The notes under the pieces: model-generated
Databases searched by the model: none
Told to the model about the DNA's origin: nothing
Seen by the model: only the letters and a program-made list of their open reading frames with translations
In this document: in pieces, positions 51,326-60,866 of the stretch
Position numbering within the stretch: the first letter of the stretch is position 1
Layout of the letters: each line of letters opens with the position of its first letter
Source: Paenibacillus cremeus
GTDB taxonomy: Bacteria > Bacillota > Bacilli > Paenibacillales > NBRC-103111
DNA length: 64,000 nucleotides
Reading direction: 5' to 3'
NCBI RefSeq assembly: GCF_007786445.1
Contig: NZ_VNJI01000022.1
Coordinates: 1 to 64,000, forward strand
Translations under genes and position numbers: made by a program

Positions 51326-52081
51326 TCATGAACGTTGATTCCTTTTGATGTAGGAGACGAAGTGATCAAACAGCGACTGCTCCGCCGGATCCGTTTCACT
51401 CATCATCTCCGGATGCCACTGCACCGCAGCCACATAGCCGTGCCGGGTCGATTCCATGGCTTCGATGACGCCCTCTTTGGACCACGCGGTCGCTTTCAGG
51501 TGCTGCCCTAAGCTTTTTACCGCTTGGTGGTGATATGAATTGACCCACAGCTCTTCGTAAGCTACCGACTCGTAAAGCTTCGAATCCCTGTGAACGCTTA
51601 CAGGATGGGCCGGCTGCCATTTGCGAAATTGACGGTAGGCATGGTAATGGACCGGACCTTTATCCGTCTCCAAATCCTGATATAACGTTCCGTCGAGGGC
51701 AACATTCAGGATTTGCATCCCCCTGCATATCGCGAAGATCGGCATATCCCGCTCCAGCGCGGCGCGGATTAAAGCGAGCTCGAACGCATCACGCTCGGGC
51801 ACCACTTGACCTAGTTTTGTTGTCGGCTGCTCCCCATACAGCAGCGGGTTCACGTCCGAGCCCCCGGACAGCAGCAGTCCGTCCAGCCGGTCCAGCAAGG
51901 AGCCCACGTCCATCGTGTCGAGCAGCGGAATCATCACGGGGATGCCCCCGGCCCGTTCGATCGATCTCGTATAATCGTAGGACATGACGGCCAAATCTCT
52001 GCCCAATGAACCCAGCGAGCCGAGACTTGCGGTTTCCGACTTGTCCAGATAGTATCCCGTAACTCCAATCAATGGCGGCAT
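51326..52081 (-). CDS. Gamma-glutamyl-gamma-aminobutyrate hydrolase family protein (PuuD-like)
   Basis: Class I glutamine-amidotransferase-fold hydrolase of 251 residues. The triad is visible: C119 in the elbow ICRGMQ, H223 and E225 in QWHPE. It cleaves gamma-glutamyl amide bonds in small molecules in the cytosol. It heads the peptide-transport operon, so imported substrates could be gamma-glutamyl peptides or amides. The ATG at 52081 has AAAGGG at long spacing. Confidence 0.88.
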   Translation of the reverse strand: MPPLIGVTGYYLDKSETASLGSLGSLGRDLAVMSYDYTRSIERAGGIPVMIPLLDTMDVGSLLDRLDGLLLSGGSDVNPLLYGEQPTTKLGQVVPERDAFELALIRAALERDMPIFAICRGMQILNVALDGTLYQDLETDKGPVHYHAYRQFRKWQPAHPVSVHRDSKLYESVAYEELWVNSYHHQAVKSLGQHLKATAWSKEGVIEAMESTRHGYVAAVQWHPEMMSETDPAEQSLFDHFVSYIKRNQRS

Positions 52082-52422
52082 ATGTACGTGTATCGCCCTT
52101 TCTGCAATTCTTGAAAAGTCAAAACTGGAATCGCTTTCTTTTATGCTGCTTTTTTGAATTCGACGATCCTATGAATTATCCTCTTTTTTGACCAAAGAAA
52201 TTTTAATTTATTAGTTTTATTGCTATTATTTTGTTATTTAAGTAATTTTTATTACTTTTTATGGTAGAAATCATGCTCCGAAACATAAAAAGAGAATTCC
52301 CTCAGATCGCCCGGTACGCGGTAAAACAAACAACAAGTCACCCGCATATACGCCGCTCTACCTCCGCCCACAGCCCATCCCCAAGCACCCTCTCCGAGTG
52401 GAATGCAGGTAATCAGGACGAA
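52082..52422. other. Promoter region of the peptide-transport operon
   Basis: About 340 bp, with a very AT-rich block at 52185-52265 that probably holds the operon promoter. I see no gene and no clear operator. Confidence 0.4.
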
Positions 52423-52460
52423 AAAACCCCCTTGCAGCTCTAGCTCTGCAAGAGGGTTTC
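52423..52460 (-). terminator. Terminator of the giant surface enzyme gene
   Basis: AAACCC...GGGTTT outer stem with a CTTGCAG/CTGCAAG inner stem, then TTTTTTCG on the minus strand, 12 bp past the stop codon. Confidence 0.8.
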
Positions 52461-52471
52461 CGCGCGTTTGG

Positions 52472-55400
52472 CTAGTTTATAAATTGTGCATACGTCAGCA
52501 AGCGTTTCAGCATGACGGCTGCTTCAGCCCGAGTAGCATTGGCTGCTGGGACGAATGTCGTGTCGGTTGCACCGTTCACGATGCCCGCTTTGGCTGCTTG
52601 CGCTACAGCATCTTTAGCCCATGCGTTGATCGATGTGCTGTCAGTGAATTTGTCCAGCTGCTTCGCATCTGAGGCTTCGGATTTACCGGCCAGCTTCATG
52701 GCGCGTGTAATCATCACAGCCATTTGTTCGCGGGTAATCTTGTCATTCGGCTTGAACGTATTGTCTTCGAAGCCTTCCACCAGACCTGCTTTCACTGCCG
52801 TTCCTACCGCGCTGGCGAACCAGCTGCTGCTTGGAACATCATTGAACTTGGCCGGTGCAGCTTCAGTAAATCCGAACGCGCGAACCAGCAGGGCCGCAAA
52901 TTCAGCGCGGGTAATGTTGCTGTCCGGTGCGAACGAGGTATCGGTTGCACCTTTGATCACGAGCTTGGAAGCGAGCAGCTCGATTTCATTTTTCGCCCAA
53001 TGTCCTTGGATATCATCGAACGTTTTGGACGATTTCACCACGGTGTACGTGCTGTTTCCTTGGCGTTTGATCGTCACTTCCGTCTTGCCGTTCACTGTTG
53101 CAAAGGTCGCGGGCACGAAAGACATTTCCCCTGTGGCCGGATTGTACAATACCGCAGTCACTTGTGCGGAATCCACTGTTTGTGTCAGCAGGATCGATCT
53201 AGGTACATACGAGTTGCCAAAATCGCTTACCGTCGTTGTCTTGCCGTTGCCTTCCGCCGTGATGCTAAAGTCTACCGCGCCGGAGAGCAGTGTAAGACCG
53301 GCTTGCGCTGCCTTGGAGCTGATCAGATCCGCCGTTGGACCCGTCACCTTCTCGATGACGATGTTCAGCTTCACATTGCCTGCATCGGTGCCAAGCTGTT
53401 TAGCTAGACCTGCGATATCCAATGCTTTGGCTGGGAGATTGTATGTCACATCATTGCTCTTAATCGACAGGACTGCGTTAGGTGCATTTTTCAGACCCGT
53501 TAACAGCGCGTTGGCGTCCAATTGAACCTTCGCAATCGATTCACTGCTCTTGACCTCGATGCTGATCTTTTTGCTGTCGCCAGATTTCAGCGCATCGAAT
53601 ACTTTGCCGAGTGTATCGGAGTCGATTGTGACCTTCGAGACGGTCTTCCCTCCAACAGTTTCCTTCACCGGCTCGCTCGACACTTGAGCCCCGTCTTTGG
53701 TTGCTTGTACGGTGCTAGTTGGTGAAGAGGTTCCGCCTCCGCCAGAAGAGCTGCTGCTCGAGCTGGAAGAAAGCGTCAAGGCGCTGGCAATGGAAGAATA
53801 CGTACTTTCTCCCACCGCATTCACAGCAGTGACGGCATAACTATACGAGGTGCCGCTTCCCAAACCGCCTACCGTATACACCGCGTTCGTCACACTACCA
53901 AGCTTGGTGTACGTATTGTTAGAGAATTGGTAGACATTGTAGCTTGTCGCTCCAGATACAGCGGACCAACTCAAAGAAATCAGTTGATTGCCACCAGTGG
54001 CCGTCAGGCCTTGAGGTGCTGAAGGTGCTTGAGGTGGAGCGACTGGTGTTGCATTGACTACATTGGAAGAAGAACTTTCCCCGAACGTGTTATTAGCAGT
54101 CACATAGTAGTAATAGGTCGTACCATTCGTCAATCCCGTGTTGGTGTAGGTGGCTCCCGGCACACTCGTCGCTACTTTGGTGAATGGACCAGAATTCGCT
54201 GTACCACGGTAGACGTTGTAGTAAGTTGCATCCGTCACGCTGCTCCATGTCAACGTCGCTTGAGCATTTCCTGCAGTAGCAGTCAAGCTTTGCGGCGCTG
54301 CAGGTGCTGTCCCCCCAGTAAGCGTAGTTACAGTTGACCTTGGTCCGTTTGCTGACCAGTTGCCAGCTGCATCTCCTGCCTGAATCGTAAAGGTATAACC
54401 GGTTTGTGCTGCAAGTCCCGTTACGCTGTAGGAATATACATTCCCTGCTACACTGCCTACCAACTTGGAGCCCTGATAGACCTGGTAAGCCGTTACACCT
54501 ACATTGTCGCTTGCACTGCTCCATGAGAGGCTTAAGCTATTCGAAGTTACATTCGAAGACGTCAATGTACCTGAGTTCCAGCTTGGAGCCGTTGTATCAT
54601 TTAATATCAACGTATTAGTCGTATTGGTGTAAACCCAAGGCGCTACACCTTTTTGCACATTTGTAAAGACCACATTGATAAAGGAACTGTTCTTCAAATA
54701 ATTAATGCTCGTTGCCGGCGTATTATTAAACGAAACATTCGTAAAATGGATGTCCTCATGCGGTGCATCACTTGTACCGGAAACAAATATGGCATTTTTC
54801 GTCGATGTATCTACGGATACATTTTTAACAAAGATGTGTTTGAATCGGCCCATGTCCGGTGCCGGGTCGTTAGTAGATGACGGATATGCGGAAGTAAATT
54901 CAAATGGATATTGATCGCCATCTGAAACGTTTTTCATCGCCGTATCCCTGAATACAATATTCCTCGCGCCGCCGCCAACTCCAGCACCCGTTTTGGCACG
55001 AAGTCCCACGCCAATGCCGTTCATGACATTGTCTTCGGCAATGATATTTTGTATCCATGCAGCGGTATTACTGCCTGCTACTACTGCGCCGTGGCCACGA
55101 CGGAAGAAGTTATTGAATATCCAAATATTTTGTACTGAAGGATTCCTCTCTGCTGTTGCTCCAACACCTGCAGCGAAATTGATGTCATCGTCGCCCGTGT
55201 CAAACACGCTGTTAATGACGATCAATCCGGTACCGCTCATATCTATGCCATCACCATTGTTAACATCATAGGTCATGATTTTAACCCCATTAAGCGTAAC
55301 ATTGGTGCTGCTCACAGATAGCGTATGCTGCGAAGGATTGACTACAGAAAGTCCGCCTCCGAAATACACTTTGTTTACTCCACTTGCGCTAATCAGATTG

Positions 55401-58400
55401 GATCTAGTTTTATATGCATCGTCGTCACTAAAACCCCAGCTTTTTGCAAGATTAAATTGCGCAGCTGCAAGAATACCGTTTGTAGTAACCGATCCGACAT
55501 TGCTGGTTTTTGCTATCGGGAACCCGTCAGCATCGGGAGCATCCTGCTTCCAACCATTACCGTCGATGATACCTGTACCGACGATTCTAATGTTTTCCAA
55601 ACCAGAATCGGTATTCAGCAATGAATAGGTCTTCACGGCCGATCTATGGGTAGGATCCGGGTAAGGGAAATCGGCTGCGTTATCCGATGCCTTCAAGGTT
55701 CCATCCACCTGGAAGGTGATATTGCTCTTTTTAATCCAGAGCGAACCGGATACGAAAGTCTTGCCCGCAGGTATCAATACCTTTCCACCCGAAGGAGTTG
55801 CGTCAATCGTCGCCTGGATAGAGGCCGTATCCAACGCTTTGCCATCGCCGACGGCTCCATAATTCATAACGTTGAAAACTTCCGGTGTAGCCGTTGTTGC
55901 TTGTGTTAACGTGTTGCTGTCTGCCGACTCATTTCCATTACTGTCTACCGAACGGACGGTGAAGGCATGTGTAGTGCTAGGTGCAAGCCCCGTCACTATA
56001 TACGTATGATTGCTTACTTTTACAGCCGAGCTATTGCTGGAATCATTATAGAAATTGTCAACGAATGCTTTGGCAGGAGACGCGGAATTATTTTTCGCAG
56101 ACCCGATTTTCTTGCCGTCCATGTAGACGTTATAATCTGCAATATCAGCTTCAGCATAATTGTCAGGCTTGTTCCAAACTAAGGTAATGCTAGTATCGTC
56201 GTACGCCAGCGTAGGTACGGATAAATTTTGCGGTGGCAATAATGTCGTGTCTTCCAACGCCATCGTTACATCCGAACTAGGTCCATCCGTCGATAGGACT
56301 CCTGCGTTATCCATCGCCTCTACCTTAAAGGTATACGATACACCGGGAGTAAGACCTACAACCGTATAAGAGTCCGTTGTTCCATCTACTGTGGCAATTG
56401 GATTCGTTATCCCTTTTTGGTAGATTTTATATCCCGTTACCCCTATCGGATCTGATGCTCCGCTCCAAGTCAGAGTTACGGAATCCTTTAGAACTGCCTT
56501 ATACACAGGACCTGTATTATTAGGTTGAGCAGTAATCATATTGGATAAAGCTAATGCAGCAGCTGGCCAGGACGGCCCTGCAGGCGTGGATACGGACTGG
56601 CTTGGTCCATTCTTTGATATATTCCCCGCTTCATCCATTGCCTGCACCGTAAAGGTGTAGCTTGCTGCAGGTGTAAGCCCTGTAACTACATAAGTGTTAT
56701 GAACACTATCCAGAGTTGCGATAGGCGTAGTGCTCGATCCTTTATAAATATAGTATTCCTCTACTCCAACGTTATCGTCTGCATGACTCCAGGTAAGAGT
56801 TAGTCCGGTCTGCGATATGCCCGAAACGGTAAGCTGCCCGGCCAGCCAGGTCGGTGCTTCTGTATCTACGATTGGAGCTGTAGTGGTTACCGATTGGGTA
56901 GGACCGTTCGTAGACCAGTTATTCGAAGAGTCTCCTGCCTCTACTTTAAATACATAAGGTGTGCTCGAGTTGAGCTTTCTAACGGTATAGCTGGTTGTAT
57001 TGCCGTCAACCGTTGCAACTAAAGACGGATTTGCGCTATCGGTGACATTGTACACCTTATAGTTTGTAACCCCTGTGTTGTCTGATGCCCCGCTCCATGT
57101 CAGCGTTACGCTGTTCTGAGTAACAGAAGGTGCGTTTACATTCCCGGATGTCCATGTTGGCACAATAATGTCGCTTGATGTGGAAGGACCGTCCGCCGAA
57201 ACATTACCAACTGCATCTACCGCCTGTATAGTGAACATGTAGGCCTTGGTTGTCGGATCATAAGTCGGATCGATGCCGTTAACCATTGCTTTTGTCACTG
57301 TAAAAGTGGTCGTGCTGCCATTAGCGGTGCTGGCAATCAGGTTGCTGCCCTGATAGATGTTATATTTCGCTACGCTGAAGTTGTCAAAAGCTGCGTTCCA
57401 GCTCAGTGAAACATCGCCGTTCGCCGAAACAACCGGCGTTACTTTGCCCTTGCCAGCCCAAGTAGGAGCAGCCATCCCATCCAGTGCAGAAAGTGGTGTG
57501 CTCGTCGCAATATCATAGCTATTCTCAATGGTTACATTATCGTAATTGACAGTAACCGCTTTGGTGGGGTCATTGGAGGCCACAAACATTCCAATATAAT
57601 AGGAATTAGACACAGCCGATGGCGTGCTGGTAGCTTTGGCTACTGTCCACTGAATGTTACCGGAACCGTCTACTTGACCAATATAAGAACGGTACTTTGC
57701 GGATGTTGTCGTATCTCCAGTTGCTATCGTGGAACCCTGATATGCCAGCTTTAAATAAAAACTGCCGTCAGCTGCTGTATTAACCGCTGTAGCTCCAGTT
57801 GAGTTTGTGTTTTTATTCTGCGACAAGTCCCGATATGCATAGTAAGGAATATATGATGTGGCACTGCCATTGCTTGAAGCCGTTGGCTTGATGATTACGC
57901 CAGCGTTATTGCTGTTTGCACCCAAGCTCGTTCTAACTTGTAAACCAAGAACAACATTTGAAGCTCCACCAGTATCGAAGCTTCTTACCTTGGCAATGAT
58001 TGTTCCATCGCCGCTAAGCTTAGAGCTAAGGCCAACAAAATGCAAACTATCCAAATCATTTAGAGTAGCGAAGGTTGAGATTACGCCTGCACCCTTAACC
58101 GTAAATTCATTTGCGGGACTGTTATAAGCTACACTTCCCGGTATTCCCACTGCTCCAATGTCTTCACTGGTAAATCCCGGATTAGTAGAATCTGCAACAG
58201 GCGCCGCCGGTGTGACATTCACTTCGTTCGAGGGGTTGCTTTCGCCCGCAGTATTGGAAGCCGTCACTATATAAAAATATTTTGTTCCATTCGTCAATCC
58301 GATGTCCGTATAGCTTAAACCTGTCAAACTGCCTGCAACTGTAGTATACGTGCCACTTGTTGTACCGCGCTTCACAGTATAGGACGCTGCACCTGTCGAG

Positions 58401-59440
58401 GCATTCCAGGTCAGACTGGCCTGCGTATCGCCCGGCCTTGCCGAAAGGGCGGTGGGAGCATCTGGTTTTGTCGCAGTCGGCGTTACATCGACCTCGTTCG
58501 AGAGAGCGCTCTCGCCCGAGGTATTGGACGCCGTCATCACATAATAATATTTTGTTCCGTTCGTCAAGCCGCTGTCCGTATAGCTTGTACCTGTCAAATT
58601 GCTTGCCACTGTGGTGTATGTGCCGCTTGTTGTACCGCGCTTTACATTGTAATAAGTTGCACCAGTTACATTACCCCATTGCAATGCAGCCTGTGCATCG
58701 CCAGCAGATACCGTAATGACTGGTGCAGCGGGAACGTTAGATACTAGAGCCGCAGGAGTTCTAACGATTCTGTGGAAATAAGGCTTGCCACTGGCAGCCG
58801 CCGTAACATAAATTCTGTAAGTTCCGCTGGCTTGAGCGATAAAATCATACCGAGCAGCGGCATTCGTAACAGAAGACTGACCGTCCTGCGCGCCATCCGG
58901 TGTAGAATTATCACTTCCCAAATGTTCGAAATGGATTGTTTCTGTGGCCGAGTTGTTTAACCCTCCATACACACTAATTTTGTCCCCTACAGCCACATTT
59001 GCGAGCTTGAAATACCGTTTCGTAGTACCTGCCGTACCATTGGAATAATACATACCATTTGCAGAATAACCATCGCTATAATTATTTGATGCTAACGCCA
59101 AAGTTCCGTAGTTATTAATACCACCTGTATAATACCATCTATCGCCGGATGCTGGATATAAGGATAGGTCACCAAAAGTAATCGCAGTACTCCCGGTGAA
59201 GGCACTGGAGATCGTCTTGGGCGACCCGGAAAAATCAGCCGATAGACCATCAATCGTACTTGTTGAAATCCGATTATTATATACAGCACCGACAACCTGA
59301 TTTCCCCCGAAATCCCAGACATCAATTTGGCTAGTACCGGCAAAAGCAGTGTTATCAATTGCAAGATTGCCAGACATTAAGGATATAACCATGAGTATGA
59401 CCAGCAGCTTGCTGATCGCCGTTTTTAAGCTAATTTTCAA
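52472..59440 (-). CDS. Giant S-layer-anchored GH28 (polygalacturonase-like) enzyme
   Basis: Secreted 2,322-residue modular protein. Order: signal peptide (1-34); beta-rich domain (about 35-230); two FN3 domains (about 238-412) that are close copies; a lectin-like domain (about 415-650); five FN3 domains (660-1185); a GH28 catalytic domain (about 1187-1615); three FN3 domains; a Ser/Gly linker (near 1890); an anchoring module; three SLH domains (2135-2322). GH28 motifs are NGDGID (usual NTDGxD), GDDDINF, RGHGAVVAG and RAK (usual RIK). It probably trims pectic polymers at the cell surface. The gene is AT-richer than its surroundings. Confidence 0.9.
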   Translation of the reverse strand: MKISLKTAISKLLVILMVISLMSGNLAIDNTAFAGTSQIDVWDFGGNQVVGAVYNNRISTSTIDGLSADFSGSPKTISSAFTGSTAITFGDLSLYPASGDRWYYTGGINNYGTLALASNNYSDGYSANGMYYSNGTAGTTKRYFKLANVAVGDKISVYGGLNNSATETIHFEHLGSDNSTPDGAQDGQSSVTNAAARYDFIAQASGTYRIYVTAAASGKPYFHRIVRTPAALVSNVPAAPVITVSAGDAQAALQWGNVTGATYYNVKRGTTSGTYTTVASNLTGTSYTDSGLTNGTKYYYVMTASNTSGESALSNEVDVTPTATKPDAPTALSARPGDTQASLTWNASTGAASYTVKRGTTSGTYTTVAGSLTGLSYTDIGLTNGTKYFYIVTASNTAGESNPSNEVNVTPAAPVADSTNPGFTSEDIGAVGIPGSVAYNSPANEFTVKGAGVISTFATLNDLDSLHFVGLSSKLSGDGTIIAKVRSFDTGGASNVVLGLQVRTSLGANSNNAGVIIKPTASSNGSATSYIPYYAYRDLSQNKNTNSTGATAVNTAADGSFYLKLAYQGSTIATGDTTTSAKYRSYIGQVDGSGNIQWTVAKATSTPSAVSNSYYIGMFVASNDPTKAVTVNYDNVTIENSYDIATSTPLSALDGMAAPTWAGKGKVTPVVSANGDVSLSWNAAFDNFSVAKYNIYQGSNLIASTANGSTTTFTVTKAMVNGIDPTYDPTTKAYMFTIQAVDAVGNVSADGPSTSSDIIVPTWTSGNVNAPSVTQNSVTLTWSGASDNTGVTNYKVYNVTDSANPSLVATVDGNTTSYTVRKLNSSTPYVFKVEAGDSSNNWSTNGPTQSVTTTAPIVDTEAPTWLAGQLTVSGISQTGLTLTWSHADDNVGVEEYYIYKGSSTTPIATLDSVHNTYVVTGLTPAASYTFTVQAMDEAGNISKNGPSQSVSTPAGPSWPAAALALSNMITAQPNNTGPVYKAVLKDSVTLTWSGASDPIGVTGYKIYQKGITNPIATVDGTTDSYTVVGLTPGVSYTFKVEAMDNAGVLSTDGPSSDVTMALEDTTLLPPQNLSVPTLAYDDTSITLVWNKPDNYAEADIADYNVYMDGKKIGSAKNNSASPAKAFVDNFYNDSSNSSAVKVSNHTYIVTGLAPSTTHAFTVRSVDSNGNESADSNTLTQATTATPEVFNVMNYGAVGDGKALDTASIQATIDATPSGGKVLIPAGKTFVSGSLWIKKSNITFQVDGTLKASDNAADFPYPDPTHRSAVKTYSLLNTDSGLENIRIVGTGIIDGNGWKQDAPDADGFPIAKTSNVGSVTTNGILAAAQFNLAKSWGFSDDDAYKTRSNLISASGVNKVYFGGGLSVVNPSQHTLSVSSTNVTLNGVKIMTYDVNNGDGIDMSGTGLIVINSVFDTGDDDINFAAGVGATAERNPSVQNIWIFNNFFRRGHGAVVAGSNTAAWIQNIIAEDNVMNGIGVGLRAKTGAGVGGGARNIVFRDTAMKNVSDGDQYPFEFTSAYPSSTNDPAPDMGRFKHIFVKNVSVDTSTKNAIFVSGTSDAPHEDIHFTNVSFNNTPATSINYLKNSSFINVVFTNVQKGVAPWVYTNTTNTLILNDTTAPSWNSGTLTSSNVTSNSLSLSWSSASDNVGVTAYQVYQGSKLVGSVAGNVYSYSVTGLAAQTGYTFTIQAGDAAGNWSANGPRSTVTTLTGGTAPAAPQSLTATAGNAQATLTWSSVTDATYYNVYRGTANSGPFTKVATSVPGATYTNTGLTNGTTYYYYVTANNTFGESSSSNVVNATPVAPPQAPSAPQGLTATGGNQLISLSWSAVSGATSYNVYQFSNNTYTKLGSVTNAVYTVGGLGSGTSYSYAVTAVNAVGESTYSSIASALTLSSSSSSSSSGGGGTSSPTSTVQATKDGAQVSSEPVKETVGGKTVSKVTIDSDTLGKVFDALKSGDSKKISIEVKSSESIAKVQLDANALLTGLKNAPNAVLSIKSNDVTYNLPAKALDIAGLAKQLGTDAGNVKLNIVIEKVTGPTADLISSKAAQAGLTLLSGAVDFSITAEGNGKTTTVSDFGNSYVPRSILLTQTVDSAQVTAVLYNPATGEMSFVPATFATVNGKTEVTIKRQGNSTYTVVKSSKTFDDIQGHWAKNEIELLASKLVIKGATDTSFAPDSNITRAEFAALLVRAFGFTEAAPAKFNDVPSSSWFASAVGTAVKAGLVEGFEDNTFKPNDKITREQMAVMITRAMKLAGKSEASDAKQLDKFTDSTSINAWAKDAVAQAAKAGIVNGATDTTFVPAANATRAEAAVMLKRLLTYAQFIN

Positions 59441-59841
59441 AGTTCTTCTTCCCCTTCTTGCATTATTTAAATGGAGTAACGACCAAAAATCGTTTGGCTA
59501 GCCTGTACTAGCTCCAATATCGCATTACAAATAAAAATTCAGAAGCGTTTTCATAGTTAGAGATTTGAAAAAACGCTTATGTGGTTTCCACCCCCATGTC
59601 TGAATAATCATTCTAAAGCAATATTGATGATCATAAGTTACCTTTCGTCAACTCCTTTGCTGTCACCATATGAATGCGGTTGCATAACTAATTTTTCATA
59701 TTCCTATAGAACATTCAATCAGCAGTTTTTAACTTTTATTTAGGACTATTGGAGGGGCTGGTTAATTCCTGTATGTATGAAAAAACAGCCTTCCACAAGG
59801 TAAAATCTGAGCAATTGATTATTGCGGAAGCAGGTAAACGA
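59441..59841. other. Upstream region of the giant enzyme gene
   Basis: About 400 bp, AT-rich, no gene. AAGCGTTTTC (59543-59552) and GAAAAAACGCTT (59567-59578) form an inverted pair; the first also matches the right half of a catabolite-responsive (cre) element. The promoter of the giant gene should lie here. Confidence 0.45.
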
Positions 59842-59886
59842 CAAAAAAGAACATCACGATCCACTTAGGAATCATGATGTTCTTTA
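59842..59886 (-). terminator. Terminator of the GH43 gene
   Basis: AAAGAACATCATGAT...ATCGTGATGTTCTTTTTT on the minus strand, an almost perfect stem, 22 bp past the stop codon. Confidence 0.88.
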
Positions 59887-59907
59887 AGTCAAATATAGTC
59901 GAATATG

Positions 59908-60837
59908 CTAGCGAAGCCAGTTAGAGATCTTCCCCCTAGCCTCCGCCACCACCCGCAGCCGCCCTTCCTGCTCCTCGACCTCCAAAAACAAAGGCCGCTC
60001 GTTCGGCGTCTGGTTCGGGGTGTGGATCGCTAGCATCAGCCGCCCATCCAAGGCCTCAAAAAGCATCGCGTGGCCGCCGTCGCTTTGATAGAGCGCCTCC
60101 GCGTCCTGCACCCATGGGCCCAGCACGCTGCCGGAGGCCGAACGGGCAACACCCAGGGCGTACGTGTTGTTGATGAAGCTCGCCCAGAGCATCAGCAGCT
60201 CTCCGTTCTTCGCCCGGTACATGGATGGGCCGTCGGTAACGTAGTTGTCCTGATCCGGGTACCGGGGATGCTGGAACGAGGTCGTCCAGGGCGCCTCCGA
60301 AGCCGTGAACAGCACCACCGGCTCGCCCGCCGATTCCCGCAGATCCAGGGACAGCCGCATAGCGCATACCTGCCCATCGGCCACCTGCTGCCACTCATGG
60401 CAGAACACCATCCAAGGCAGCCCCGCCTCGTCGATGTACAACGTGCCGTCGAGCGAGCTCCAATCCTTCGGCGTCACAGGCCCGTCACTGTGGGGCACGA
60501 ACGGCCCGCGCAAGCTGTCGCTGACGAGCACCGCGGTGCCGAGCAGGTTGTTGTCCTTGCGCCGGAACGTAGCGAACATATAGCAGCGCTCTTGATGCTT
60601 GTACACCTCGGGAGCCCAAAAATTGTTCTCCGCATAGAAGTCCGCCTCCGGCCGAAACGCAGCATAAGGCCCATCCCATGCATTCAAATCTTTCCCCACG
60701 TACACATCGAAGCCGATGCCCTTGCCCCAAATATTCCGGTCGGTGCTTCCGAACAAGTAATACACGCCCTCCTCGGGCACCGGAATCACAAACGGGTCGC
60801 GAAGCTGCAAATCCTGATTCGTAACCACCTTAGCCAT
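59908..60837 (-). CDS. Glycoside hydrolase family 43-like protein
   Basis: Five-bladed beta-propeller glycosidase of 309 residues, no signal peptide, so cytoplasmic. Catalytic-type acidic residues appear in LRDPFVI (D14, base), SSLDGTLYIDE (pKa modulator) and the later TDGPSMY region. GH43 members are arabinofuranosidases, arabinanases or xylosidases. The second ATG (60837) fits GGAGGG spacing. It lies 29 bp downstream of the six-hairpin glycosidase gene. Confidence 0.85.
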   Translation of the reverse strand: MAKVVTNQDLQLRDPFVIPVPEEGVYYLFGSTDRNIWGKGIGFDVYVGKDLNAWDGPYAAFRPEADFYAENNFWAPEVYKHQERCYMFATFRRKDNNLLGTAVLVSDSLRGPFVPHSDGPVTPKDWSSLDGTLYIDEAGLPWMVFCHEWQQVADGQVCAMRLSLDLRESAGEPVVLFTASEAPWTTSFQHPRYPDQDNYVTDGPSMYRAKNGELLMLWASFINNTYALGVARSASGSVLGPWVQDAEALYQSDGGHAMLFEALDGRLMLAIHTPNQTPNERPLFLEVEEQEGRLRVVAEARGKISNWLR

Positions 60838-60866
60838 AGCCATCCCTCCTTCAGCTTCTCCCCAGC

